This document shows, piece after piece, positions 23,235 through 30,829 of a DNA stretch of 33,712 bases. The translations under genes were made by a program, and so were the position numbers. Position 1 is the stretch's first letter. Each line of letters starts with the position of its first letter. The notes beneath the pieces are model-generated. The model did no database searches, was not told the DNA's origin, and was given only the letters and a program-made list of their open reading frames with translations. The stretch is from JAJRAG01 sp050010535 (GTDB lineage Archaea > Thermoplasmatota > Thermoplasmata > Methanomassiliicoccales > JACIVX01): assembly GCA_050010535.1 (NCBI GenBank), contig JBEKKT010000026.1, positions 1-33,712 on the forward strand, read 5' to 3'.

Positions 23235-23714
23235 CTAGAAGGAACATTGTTGTTCACTCCACTTCGATAATCCGAGCACTTGTGACCACTTCTTGACCAC
23301 TGCCTCGGAAATCCTGTACGACTTCGACTTCTTGCCCGGCTCTTCGACCAGAAGGCCCTTCTCGACCAGCCCGTCCAATCTGGCGCTGACGATCCTCCTC
23401 GAGGCGCTCCCTTTCCTGTTCCTCAATTCCTCCGTTATCTGGGAGATGTTCATCCCCGGCTTGTCCATGAGCACTCTCATGATCTCCTTGGAGATAGAGT
23501 CCTTCACCTCCGGAAGGATGACGTCAATCGAGATGGCGCCGTGCTTCTGGTAGAGTTCGAGGAGTCGGAAGTACTTCTGCACGATCTCCTGAAACTGCGC
23601 CAATTGGCCGATGACCTCAGAGTACGGTCTGGTCACGTCCCGAAGCGAGCTCTCGAGGTCCTCTATCCTCTTCGAGAGCTCCTCGATCTTCTTGCCTTGG
23701 TCCTCCTCGGCCAC
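23235..23714 (-). CDS. Winged-helix transcriptional regulator with N-terminal coiled coil
   Basis: A 159-residue protein. The N-terminal 30 residues (KKIEELSKRIEDLESSLRDV) form a coiled coil suited to dimerisation. A helical middle region follows, then a winged helix from about residue 75: SISKEIMRVLMDKPGMNISQ, the recognition helix region ASRRIVSARLDGLVEKGLL, and the wing VEEPGKKSKSYRIS. This looks like the ArsR/MarR-like type common in archaea. The effector is unknown; it probably controls its own operon, which includes the three small genes downstream, and perhaps the divergent fibrillarin gene. The start is GTG 23714, about 28 bases from a TATA element and without a Shine-Dalgarno. Confidence 0.8.
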   Translation of the reverse strand: MAEEDQGKKIEELSKRIEDLESSLRDVTRPYSEVIGQLAQFQEIVQKYFRLLELYQKHGAISIDVILPEVKDSISKEIMRVLMDKPGMNISQITEELRNRKGSASRRIVSARLDGLVEKGLLVEEPGKKSKSYRISEAVVKKWSQVLGLSKWSEQQCSF

Positions 23715-23737
23715 GGAGGTAATGGAGGATATAGCAG

Positions 23738-23747
23738 AATTTAAGTT
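23738..23747. promoter_or_regulatory. Shared TATA element for divergent leaderless genes
   Basis: AATTTAAGTT is nearly self-complementary and is centred at 23742.5. Its centre is 28.5 bases from ATG 23771 (fibrillarin, plus) and 28.5 bases from GTG 23714 (regulator, minus). It is the only AT-rich block between them, so the two promoters probably share or compete for one TBP site. Confidence 0.5.
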
Positions 23748-23770
23748 CGACTATACGCTCTCCCAGATGA

Positions 23771-24442
23771 ATGGGCGTCGAGATCAGAATCGTCGAGACG
23801 AAGTTCAGGGGTGTTTTCACCGACTCCGACCGACTGTTCACGAGGAACATGGTGCCGACCTCGAGGGTGTACGGCGAGAGGCTCTACTCGCAGGGAGAAG
23901 ATGAGTACAGGGAGTGGATGCCAGGCAGGAGTAAACTCGCGGCCTATCTCAAACTTGGAGGCAGATGCTTCCCTTTCTCTATTGACACCAGAGTTCTTTA
24001 TCTGGGAGCGGCGAGCGGAACGACGGCTAGCCATATATCCGACATCGTGACCGATGGGACGGTGTACTGCGTCGAGGTATCCCCAAGGTCGTTCCGGGAT
24101 CTTGTGGCGCTCTGCGAGAGGAGGAAGAACATGGTCCCGATCCTCGCCGACGCGACCCGACCCGAGGATTACACATTGATGGTCGAGAATATCCACACGG
24201 TCTACCAGGATGTGGCTCAGAAGAACCAGACCTCCATTCTCATCAAGAACATGGACGTGTTCGGCGCAGACAACGGGATGATCGCAATCAAAGCAAGGTC
24301 GGAGGACGTTACGAAGTCTCCCGAGAAGATCTTCAGGTATGCGGAGTCGAATCTGAAGAAGCTGGGCTTTAAGGTTGTGGACTTGGTCCCGCTGGAGCCT
24401 TTCGAAAAGGACCACGCAATGATCGCGGTGAAGCGAAAATGA
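23771..24442 (+). CDS. flpA: Fibrillarin, rRNA/tRNA 2'-O-methyltransferase FlpA
   Basis: This is the catalytic subunit of box C/D ribonucleoproteins, which place 2'-O-methyl groups on rRNA and tRNA. The 223 residues include the N-terminal β domain (FRGVFTDSDRLFTRNMVPTS, VYGERLYSQGEDEYREWMPG), the SAM-binding motif VLYLGAASGTTASHISDIV at about 74-92, and YCVEVSPRSFRDL. The C-terminal domain ends in PLEPFEKDHAMIAVKR. Fibrillarin is usually next to Nop5, which is absent here. The stop overlaps the start of the NUDIX gene (ATGA). The promoter is leaderless and divergent from the regulator. Confidence 0.96.
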   Translation: MGVEIRIVETKFRGVFTDSDRLFTRNMVPTSRVYGERLYSQGEDEYREWMPGRSKLAAYLKLGGRCFPFSIDTRVLYLGAASGTTASHISDIVTDGTVYCVEVSPRSFRDLVALCERRKNMVPILADATRPEDYTLMVENIHTVYQDVAQKNQTSILIKNMDVFGADNGMIAIKARSEDVTKSPEKIFRYAESNLKKLGFKVVDLVPLEPFEKDHAMIAVKRK

Positions 24443-24813
24443 GATTCGTCTACGCGGTTGCTTTCGTCGACGACGAGTTCGTAATGGTCCGCAATGAGAA
24501 GCGCGGAGGATGGGAGATGCCCGGAGGCAAAGTGAAGGCCAGCGAGACAGACGATGAGGCCATCTCTAGGGAGTTCTGGGAGGAGGTTGGCCACGAGTTC
24601 GTCCCACTCTCGAAGGAAGAGGTGCCTGGAGGAGCGGTCTACACTGGCAGGATGGGGGAGAAGATCGGAGAGGGAGAGATGGATTGGAGACTGTTCGATT
24701 CCTTGCCGTCAGCCCTGGCTTTCCCGGGCTACGAGTACGCAGAAGTGCTCTGCTGGGCGAGGGACAAAGCGAATAAGGCGAAGACGGTTCAGAACCTCTC
24801 AATCCTTATATAG
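24439..24813 (+). CDS. NUDIX hydrolase
   Basis: A small pyrophosphohydrolase of 124 residues. The Nudix box is complete: GKVKASE then REFWEEVG with correct spacing (Gx5Ex7REUxEExGU), within GWEMPGGKVKASETDDEAIS. The N-terminus FVYAVAFVDDEFVMVRNEKR is a typical lead strand. The substrate, a nucleoside diphosphate linked to another group, cannot be read from the sequence; a house-cleaning role for damaged nucleotides is common in such short members. Its start overlaps the fibrillarin stop by 4 bases, so it is co-translated. Confidence 0.88.
   Translation: MRFVYAVAFVDDEFVMVRNEKRGGWEMPGGKVKASETDDEAISREFWEEVGHEFVPLSKEEVPGGAVYTGRMGEKIGEGEMDWRLFDSLPSALAFPGYEYAEVLCWARDKANKAKTVQNLSILI
24804..24812 (+). 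promoter_or_regulatory. TATA box of the S15-RecJ operon
   Basis: CCTTATATA lies inside the last codons of the NUDIX gene and predicts transcription from about 24835, giving a leader of about 40 bases before ATG 24875. Confidence 0.5.
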
Positions 24814-24874
24814 TAGTAGGAGAATTGGCTCCCGCTTCGCCGCCGAGTAATTGACTTTGAAACGGAGGATGACG

Positions 24875-25330
24875 ATGGCACGCATACATGCCAGACGGAA
24901 GGGAAAATCCGGGTCGAAAAGACCCTTGATCAGCGAGAATCCCGCATGGGTCGCTCAAAGCAAGGATGAGGTCGAGAAGCTCGTCATCAAGCTAGCAAAG
25001 GACGGGGTCCCGGCGGCGAAGATCGGACTTGTTCTAAGAGACGAGCACGCAGTTCCGAACGTGAGGCTTGCCACGGGCAAGAGTGTCATAGAGATCATGA
25101 AGGAGAGCAGCCTGACGCCTAAGATCCCGGACGATCTGACGGCATTGATGAGGAAGGCGCTGAACGTCGACACTCATATGTTGGAAAACCCGAAGGACAA
25201 TGCCACGAAAAGGAACCTGCAACTAATTGAGTCGAAGATCAGACGCCTCGTGAAGTACTACAAAAGAATGGGCATTCTTCCGTCTACCTGGACGTACTCT
25301 CTGTCGACCGCAGAACTGCAGATAGAGTGA
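24875..25330 (+). CDS. rps15: 30S ribosomal protein S15
   Basis: Archaeal S15 (S13e family) of 151 residues, an early-assembling small-subunit protein that binds the central domain of 16S rRNA. The start MARIHARRKGKSGSKRPLIS is characteristic, followed by ENPAWVAQSKDEVEKLV, the conserved middle AKIGLVLRDEHAVPNVRLAT and the C-terminal RLVKYYKRMGILPSTWTYSL. ATG 24875 is preferred to TTG 24851 because GGAGG lies 6 bases upstream and the family start fits exactly. The stop overlaps the next gene (GTGA). Confidence 0.96.
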   Translation: MARIHARRKGKSGSKRPLISENPAWVAQSKDEVEKLVIKLAKDGVPAAKIGLVLRDEHAVPNVRLATGKSVIEIMKESSLTPKIPDDLTALMRKALNVDTHMLENPKDNATKRNLQLIESKIRRLVKYYKRMGILPSTWTYSLSTAELQIE

Positions 25331-26706
25331 GGGAAATGGAGGGAGCTGTGGAACTCCCGAAGGAGCTTCTTTCCCGCATAGCTAGCGCGGCAGCTGAGAT
25401 CGACAGGCATTCGGAGATAAGGGTCATATCGCACTACGACGCCGACGGCATATCGTCCGCCGGCGTCATATGCAGCGCCTTGCTGCAGAAGAGGAAGAAG
25501 TTCCAGGCCACCCTGGTCAAGAGCTTCGACATGAAGGTCATAAGGTCGATAGCGGGGGACAAGTGCGAATGCATAGTCATGGCCGACATGGGAAGCAGTT
25601 ACCTGAAGGAGCTGGAATCCCTCGACTCGAAGGTCATAATCCTCGATCACCATTCGTTGCAGGGCGACTCGGAGAAGGTCGTCTACGTCAATCCTCACTT
25701 GTCCGGAATCGACGGCATGACGGGCTGCTCCGCAAGCGCGATCTGCATGCTTCTGGCCGCAAGAATGAGCGAGGGCAACTGGGCCCTACTGCCCATCGCT
25801 TTCGGGGGGATCGTCGGCGACAGACAGCACATCCGGGGCCTGAGCGGCGTGAACGCGTACCTCCTCCAGGAAGGGATCAAGAGGAACATAGTGGAGATCC
25901 GGCAAGGTTCCCTGCTTCTACCCGGACCACTCAAGTACATTTTCTCATCGTCCATTGATCCATACATCATCGGGGTGAGCGGCAACGAGAAAGGAGCGAA
26001 GGACCTCCTGTCCGAGGTCGGGGTTTCGGAGGACGCGAAACTCGAGGACTTGAACGAAAACGCCAAGAGGAAGCTCGCCTCGATCCTCGCCCTGTTGCTT
26101 CTGAAGCAGGGTTGCTCCCTCAGCACGCTTGAGGAGCTCTCAAGGGACAGATACTACTTCTCGGAATGGAAGGTCCTGGCATCGGACCTAGCATCGCTGT
26201 TCAATGCGTGTGGAAGGACGGACCACGAGGGCATCGGGCTGGGTTATGCGTTGAGGGACGAGAAGTCGATGGAAGAGGCGGCGAGGCTCCGGAAGGAATA
26301 CAAGAAGAGCGTGCTAATCTCGCTTCAGAAGATAGAGGGCAGGGGCCTGTCGAAGATGGACCACCTGCAGTACTTCTACAGCGACAATCCCAGCCTGTCC
26401 GGGATGGTGTGCGGGCTGACCATGCAGTACCTCGGGGACAAGGATAAGCCGACGATCGCGCTTTCCCTGGTGGGAGAGAGCGCTAGGGTGTCGTCCAGGG
26501 CGACTTTTGACATACTTGCGAAAGGTGTCGACCTCTCCACCGGCCTGAGAGAGGCTGCGACTTACGTCGGAGGGGTGGGAGGCGGGCACGCAATCGCCAG
26601 CGGGGCGACGATCACCAGGGGAAAGGAAGAAGAGTTCCTCAAGAAGTTGAACGAGCTGATAGGTGCGCAGAAAGCGAAGAATTCGGCTGCTGGCTCCGCC
26701 AAGTGA
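25327..26706 (+). CDS. RecJ-like DHH single-strand exonuclease
   Basis: A DHH-superfamily phosphoesterase of 459 residues. The N-terminal motifs are VISHYDADGISSAG (about 33-46), the middle VMADMGSSYLKEL and ILDHHSLQGD (DHH), and FGGIVGDRQ. The C-terminal DHHA1 domain carries GGVGGGHAIASGATI. Archaeal RecJ homologues (GAN and relatives) degrade single-stranded DNA or RNA and associate with GINS of the replicative helicase. The gene next to S15 is typical in euryarchaea. GTG 25327 overlaps the S15 stop; ATG 25336 is an alternative with GAGGG just upstream. Its last 68 bases overlap the tail of the convergent kae1. Confidence 0.92.
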   Translation: MREMEGAVELPKELLSRIASAAAEIDRHSEIRVISHYDADGISSAGVICSALLQKRKKFQATLVKSFDMKVIRSIAGDKCECIVMADMGSSYLKELESLDSKVIILDHHSLQGDSEKVVYVNPHLSGIDGMTGCSASAICMLLAARMSEGNWALLPIAFGGIVGDRQHIRGLSGVNAYLLQEGIKRNIVEIRQGSLLLPGPLKYIFSSSIDPYIIGVSGNEKGAKDLLSEVGVSEDAKLEDLNENAKRKLASILALLLLKQGCSLSTLEELSRDRYYFSEWKVLASDLASLFNACGRTDHEGIGLGYALRDEKSMEEAARLRKEYKKSVLISLQKIEGRGLSKMDHLQYFYSDNPSLSGMVCGLTMQYLGDKDKPTIALSLVGESARVSSRATFDILAKGVDLSTGLREAATYVGGVGGGHAIASGATITRGKEEEFLKKLNELIGAQKAKNSAAGSAK

Positions 26707-27673
26707 CCTCGACGTCGTCGGTCCTAAACCTCTGACGTATCTGCGTATCATCGATCGTCATCCTGATGCCGGACTTGTACATGACGACGCCGGTCCATGC
26801 AATCATCGCGCCGTTGTCGATGCACAGCTTCGCTTCCGGCACGTACATCGCCGCCCCTCTCTCCTCCGCCATCTTCTCGACCATCCCTCGGAGCCGCTTG
26901 TTCTGAACAACGCCCCCGCCGAGCAGAACCTCCTTCTTCTCCACGTGGGCCATGGCCCTCTCAGTCACTTCCGTGAGCATTGCGAAGCATGTCTCCTGCA
27001 CGGAAAAACAAATGTCCTCGAGACACTCGCCCTTCGATTTGAGGTACAATGCGGCGGTCATGATGCCGGAGAACGCCATGTCCATGCCTTTGACCGAGTA
27101 CGGCAGTTCGAGGAGCTTTTTGCCCTCCATGGCCAGCTTCTCGATCTTCGGCCCAGCGTAATATCCGAGGCCGACCTCCCTGCCGAGCTTGTCGAGCATG
27201 TTCCCGATGCCGATGTCCAGCGTCTCGCCGAATACCCTGTAGCGCCCGTTGGCGAAGGCAATGACCTGCGTGTTGCCACCGGATGCGTAGAGTAGAACCG
27301 GGTCCCTAGCTGGAGTCTTCGCCACTCCGATCTCGAGGTGGGCGATGCAATGGTTGACGCCGATGATCGGAATGTCAAGAGACAGAGAAAGGGCCCTCGC
27401 TGCAGTCGCCGCGGTCCTCAGACAGGGACCCAGACCGGGCCCCTGGGAGAAGCAGACGATGTCGATGGCCCGGATCCCGAGTCTAGCGGTCCTCAACGCC
27501 TTTTCAATGAGTGGCACGACTTTCTCCGCGTGATGGTTTGCCGCTTCCCTCGGATGGATGCCGCCCTTCTCAGGTCTATACATCTCGACCTCGTTCGCCA
27601 AGATGTTCGCCGAATCGTCGACTATCCCGACTCCGATGGTGTGGGCGGTACCCTCTATGCCAAGAGCAATCAT
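26639..27673 (-). CDS. kae1: tRNA N6-adenosine threonylcarbamoyltransferase Kae1
   Basis: This is the KEOPS subunit that transfers threonylcarbamoyl to A37 of ANN-decoding tRNAs. The ASKHA fold starts MIALGIEGTAHTIGVGIVDD. Iron-binding motif NHCIAHLEIG (HxxxH) is at about 107-116, and the nucleotide-binding YASGGNTQVIAFANG, LLGGGVVQNKRL and a C-terminal IDNGAMIAWTG (metal-binding Asp) are all present. The domain ends normally at RFRTDDVEVTW; the last 19 residues lie antisense to the 3' end of recJ and look like read-through. Many euryarchaeal Kae1 proteins are fused to the Bud32 kinase; no kinase domain follows here. It probably shares a transcript with the upstream thioredoxin-like gene. Confidence 0.95.
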   Translation of the reverse strand: MIALGIEGTAHTIGVGIVDDSANILANEVEMYRPEKGGIHPREAANHHAEKVVPLIEKALRTARLGIRAIDIVCFSQGPGLGPCLRTAATAARALSLSLDIPIIGVNHCIAHLEIGVAKTPARDPVLLYASGGNTQVIAFANGRYRVFGETLDIGIGNMLDKLGREVGLGYYAGPKIEKLAMEGKKLLELPYSVKGMDMAFSGIMTAALYLKSKGECLEDICFSVQETCFAMLTEVTERAMAHVEKKEVLLGGGVVQNKRLRGMVEKMAEERGAAMYVPEAKLCIDNGAMIAWTGVVMYKSGIRMTIDDTQIRQRFRTDDVEVTWRSQQPNSSLSAHLSARSTS

Positions 27674-27701
27674 TCCGCCTCAAGAAAGGTTCAGAGAGTA
27701 A

Positions 27702-27950
27702 TCAACTTTCGCCACTACCCTGCTGGAGAGCCCGGAGCTTCTCAAGTATTGGGATCGCGCCCTCGAACAGCCGCTCGTCGACCGCGAGGATCGGAGCGTT
27801 CCTACTCAGTATCTCGAAGTACGCCGCCTCGGCAAGCCCCTCGGCGGATGACATGTCGACGATCTGAACACCTATGTCTTTCGGCATCTTCTCCTTGACG
27901 TAGTCGCATTTCTGACAGCCGGGCTTCGTGAACAGAAGTATCTCTGGCAT
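27702..27950 (-). CDS. Thioredoxin/glutaredoxin-like protein, 82 aa
   Basis: A small redox protein. It starts MPEILLFTKPGCQKCDYVKE with the CxxC active site (C12, C15), then the family's IQIVDMSS-like strand (VQIVDMSS), and NAPILAVDERLFEGAIPILE with a cis-proline-type APIL segment. At 82 residues it is at glutaredoxin length. It precedes kae1 by 28 bases on the same strand. A TATA-like GATATTAAAC lies about 22 bases before ATG 27950, so the mRNA is probably leaderless. The partner substrate is unknown. Confidence 0.82.
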   Translation of the reverse strand: MPEILLFTKPGCQKCDYVKEKMPKDIGVQIVDMSSAEGLAEAAYFEILSRNAPILAVDERLFEGAIPILEKLRALQQGSGES

Positions 27951-28028
27951 CAGTATCCCAATCGGTTTAATATCCGGCGAGGATTAATAGGTTGCGGGAA
28001 GGGGCTTAGACAATAATCGAAGGACCCT

Positions 28029-28310
28029 TCACCTTTTTTCGAGCACCTTTATCAGATGCCACCCGAACTGCGTCTTGACCGGGCCGACGACATTGCCCTT
28101 CTCCCCGTCGAAGGCCGCGTTCTCGAACTCGCGGACCATCTGACCCCGGCCGAACCACCCGAGATCTCCGCCCTTCTTTCCTGAGGGACACGTCGAGAAC
28201 CTCTTGGCGAGCTCGGAGAAACTCTCGCCCGCCTTCGTTTTCGCTAACAGCTCTTTCGCCTTCGCCTCCTCTTTAACGAGTATGTGCGCCGCGTGGACTT
28301 GCTTTACCAT
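28029..28310 (-). CDS. Parvulin-type peptidyl-prolyl cis-trans isomerase
   Basis: A 93-residue single-domain parvulin that speeds folding at proline bonds. It starts MVKQVHAAHILVKEEAKAKE, where HAAHILV is the parvulin start, then FSELAKRFSTCPSGKKGGDL, GWFGRGQMVREFENAAF and the C-terminal TQFGWHLIKVLEKR, all conserved. ATG 28310 is chosen as the family start; the frame continuing upstream to 28490 runs into the tRNA and is not family sequence. CTTTATTGAGG on the minus strand about 26 bases upstream suggests a leaderless promoter. There is no signal peptide, so it acts in the cytoplasm. Confidence 0.93.
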   Translation of the reverse strand: MVKQVHAAHILVKEEAKAKELLAKTKAGESFSELAKRFSTCPSGKKGGDLGWFGRGQMVREFENAAFDGEKGNVVGPVKTQFGWHLIKVLEKR

Positions 28311-28482
28311 GATTTCGCGAAAGAGATCCCTCAATAAAGAGGTTTCTCGAAACGTGCAATAGGGACTGCTGTTATTCGAGCCGAAACAGTCCAGCACCAG
28401 TATGACCCTGTCGACTTCCATTTGACAACGAACATCATACGAAAAAGATATAGAGAACAAACACATATCCGCAAATCCAGTT

Positions 28483-28576
28483 GGGCTCATGGTCTAGTGG
28501 TTATGACGTCGCCCTGACATCCCATGCATTGGGGTCGGAACGGCGAAGTTCCCCGGTTCGAATCCGGGTGAGCCCA
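28483..28576 (+). tRNA. tRNA-Val (anticodon GAC), intron-containing
   Basis: The acceptor GGGCTCA pairs with TGAGCCC, the D-arm is GTC/GAC, the anticodon stem is TCGCC/GGCGA, and the T-arm is CCCGG-TTCGAAT-CCGGG. With the 21-base insert removed, the anticodon loop reads CTGACAC, giving GAC (28516-28518) for GUC and GUU codons. The discriminator is A (28576) and CCA is not encoded. Confidence 0.93.
28520..28540 (+). other. tRNA-Val intron with bulge-helix-bulge
   Basis: The 21-base intron interrupts the gene after position 37. The central helix CTGA/TCGG is flanked by 3-base bulges CAT and AAC on opposite strands, and the intron hairpin CCCA/TGGG closes the structure, with one extra G opposite. 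This is the substrate of the archaeal splicing endonuclease, which cuts within each bulge. The small size leaves just a short loop TGCAT. Confidence 0.75.
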
Positions 28577-28764
28577 CTTGATTCTCCATCCAGACAACAG
28601 TTCGAGATACGCTTCATAGGACTCAGTGAACATCGACACTGGAGCACTGATTGGTTGATGAGAATGTCACCACATGAGCCGGACTATCTTCCTTTTTCAA
28701 TAATCCACGCAGTCGGTGCGATCTCTCAATGACCCGTCGAATCATCCACTCATACCGGATTGCT

Positions 28765-29247
28765 TCAACAACACCCTGCTGAGTGATGTTCGTACACCAT
28801 CCATTCCGTCCTTATTTCAACGTATTCACCAATCAGCAACGAGGCTAGATACAACACTTCCTCTTCGTTGAGGGCGTGCAACTTCAACTTCTCTGCAAAC
28901 ATGACATATTCCATTTTCTTTTCCTTCCGTGCGACCTTCGCCAAGTCCTCAAGTGCAAGGGCTATCGCCTTGTGCTCTTCGAGCATCCGACCGAACTCGG
29001 ACTTGAGCCTGTTCGTCGTGTCGAGCACTTCTTTCATCTCCAAATCGACCTTCTTGGTTGGAAGGATCCGAAGCAGTCCCAGAGGCGGCAACACGAATTC
29101 CCCCTCACTCCCGAAATGCGGATGCAGAACCTCTGCATCCTTCTTTGCCGCGCTCCCAACCTTGCCTCTGACCTTTACGGCGCCAGCCAGTTCCTCGTTG
29201 AGCTCCTCGTGCTCTGCTTTCAGAGACTCAGGTATCTCGAACTTCAC
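28765..29247 (-). CDS. Hemerythrin-like four-helix protein
   Basis: A 160-residue helical protein with spaced His and Glu residues as in hemerythrin HHE domains: EHEELNEEL near residue 13, HPHFGSEGEFVLPPLG at about 42-57, MLEEHKAIALALEDL at about 88, and LKLHALNEEEVLYLASLLIG at about 122-141, the last matching the H-x3-EEEVLYP signature. Such proteins bind a di-iron centre and sense or store oxygen or NO, but function varies. It ends in HHSAGCC, with a Cys pair that may bind metal. GAGGTCA lies 12 bases before ATG 29247. The intervals 28577-28764 and 29255-29377 show no other gene. Confidence 0.65.
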   Translation of the reverse strand: MKFEIPESLKAEHEELNEELAGAVKVRGKVGSAAKKDAEVLHPHFGSEGEFVLPPLGLLRILPTKKVDLEMKEVLDTTNRLKSEFGRMLEEHKAIALALEDLAKVARKEKKMEYVMFAEKLKLHALNEEEVLYLASLLIGEYVEIRTEWMVYEHHSAGCC

Positions 29248-29377
29248 ACTGTGACCTCAAAAAAGAATGAGTGAACAATCTTTAGTTAAGACTATTCCCT
29301 ATTCCGAAAACTTGGCTGGCACCATCTCACCGATTCTCCTCTGGCAGCTACTACCTGCTGAGAAAGTCTCTGATCGC

Positions 29378-30487
29378 CTACACCCCAAGAATCTTCGACA
29401 TTGAGACAGAGAGCCCGTCGACGATAATCTTCTGGTACAATGCGAACGCGTCCTTCTCTTCGCTCACTCCCTCGACCACCATCACGCCGCTTTTCAAGAC
29501 ACTGACCTTCCCAGTCGGACTGATATCGAACGTTGTCCCGAGCTCGCCTCTAACATCGATCTTCAGACCCTTCTCCTCCAGGTAGGAATACAGACCATGC
29601 ATGTTCAGGTCAAGGTCCGTCGTGGGCGTGATCAGAAACGCCCTCTTCCCGCTTCTTGTGCAAGTGTCCGTGATGAGTCTCCCTCTCGGGGTTGAGATAG
29701 ATGACGGCTTCGAACCACAAGCCGGGCACTTCTCGGACCTCGCGACTTCGATCTCATCGAACTTCATGTCCCAGATATCGCAACAGAAGAGCTTTGCAGC
29801 CAGCTGAGGCTTTTCGCCTGTAACGATCCTGACCGCCTCGGAGACCTCGACGCTTGATATGACCCCCAGAACCGACGGGAGGATGGACGCCGACTGTCGC
29901 ACACTTCTCGATCCTGTCATCCTCGAGCCCTCCTTGAAAGCATTCTAGGCAGGCGGACTCGTGCGGGATCACCGTCTTCGCAGTCCCGTAAGTCATGATG
30001 GCCGCTCCGAAGACATAGGGGACATTGAGCTTCAGACACGCTCTATTAAGGGCATACCGAGGCGTTATGCGGTCCAACCCATCAACAACGACATCCATTT
30101 CATCAACAACTTCCATGGCGGTGCTGGAACTCACCGATACCGTCCGCGGTTCGATCTCGATCCCAGGGTTAAGTCATGTAGCCTTCTAGTCGCCGCCTCC
30201 GCCTTTGGAAACCCGATCGAGCTTGTGCCATAAAGGTATTGCCTGTGCAGGTTTGACAGCTCGACGACATCGCAGTCGACCAAACGCAGGTGGCCTATGC
30301 CTATGGCAGCGAGCTGCAACGCAGCGAGAGAGCCCAGACCGCCCAACCCAACGATGCACACCTTCGCATCCATGAGCTTTCGCTGTCCACGGGATCCGAT
30401 CTCATCGAGGACGATCTGGCGTGAGTACCGTTCCAGTTCTTCCGCCGAAAGACGGCGAATCCGGCTATAGGACGCAGACCTCATCAT
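29378..30487 (-). pseudogene. ThiF/MoeB-like E1 adenylyltransferase, two compensating frameshifts
   Basis: This is an E1-like enzyme that adenylates the C-terminus of ubiquitin-fold proteins (ThiS, MoaD or archaeal SAMPs). Segment 1 (from 30487 to about 30170) has LERYSRQIVLDEIG, IVGLGGLGSLAALQLA and LVDCDVVELSNLHRQYLYG. Segment 2 (about 30170 to 29880, shifted frame) has DVVVDGLDRITPRYALNRAC and the zinc pair ACLEC. Segment 3 (about 29880 to 29378, back in frame 1) has SVLGVISSVEVSEAVRIVTG, CPACG and a long unknown tail. One base is missing near 30169-30172 (TTAA) and one extra lies near 29876-29882 (CGGGAGG). Segments 1 and 3 are in the same frame. Decay or sequence error cannot be told apart here. 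Confidence 0.8.
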
Positions 30488-30669
30488 CGATCCTTTCTCG
30501 CCCGGTATATGATAGACTTTCTCTCCGAAAACTGTTGCCCCGTTTCAAGCGGATTCCACCGCTCCGGAAATGGGCGAACGCTCGGACACCGTCCTCCGAA
30601 GTCTTGAGGAATGACAACGACCTCCTTCACCGGCCCTATCTCCTTCATAAATTGAAGAAAGATATGCAT
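30484..30669 (-). CDS. Candidate small protein, 61 aa, ahead of the E1-like gene
   Basis: An open frame from ATG 30669 starts MHIFLQFMKEIGPVKEVVVI, continues PQDFGGRCPSVRPFPERWNP and ends RARKDR. Its stop overlaps the E1-like start (ATGATG), a layout typical of coupled genes. It does not end in the Gly-Gly expected of a ubiquitin-like partner and I recognise no family. A competing TATA-like TATCATATACC near 30502-30512, inside its 3' end, could serve the E1-like gene alone, which argues for caution. A second frame on the plus strand (30421-30762) is less protein-like. Confidence 0.3.
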   Translation of the reverse strand: MHIFLQFMKEIGPVKEVVVIPQDFGGRCPSVRPFPERWNPLETGQQFSERKSIIYRARKDR

Positions 30670-30786
30670 CGATGTGCCCAAAAATGGCCTGGCCAGTTTT
30701 CATCCATTCCGGTCAAGTCTACTCGTACACACCCTCGTCTCCTTGTCAGCTCCTGCCGATAATTTCATAATAGCCTGCCCTCACTC

Positions 30787-30795
30787 AATTTAATA
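30787..30795 (+). promoter_or_regulatory. TATA box of the aldolase-Fae gene pair
   Basis: AATTTAATA is centred about 39 bases before ATG 30830. It predicts transcription from about 30817 and a leader of about 13 bases. The upstream region 30670-30786 holds no other feature I can support. Confidence 0.5.
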
Positions 30796-30829
30796 TGCAT
30801 CCTTGCCATTCAGCGGACAGGTTGAGCTT

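Noticed and set aside
28577..28764. Possible box C/D small RNA (TTGATGA near 28657).
   Set aside because: The C box lacks the expected purine and no D box or C'/D' pair is found at suitable spacing.
30421..30762. Plus-strand frame of 113 codons upstream of the aldolase-Fae genes.
   Set aside because: Arg/Pro/Ser-rich, no ribosome binding site, and overlaps the E1-like gene start.
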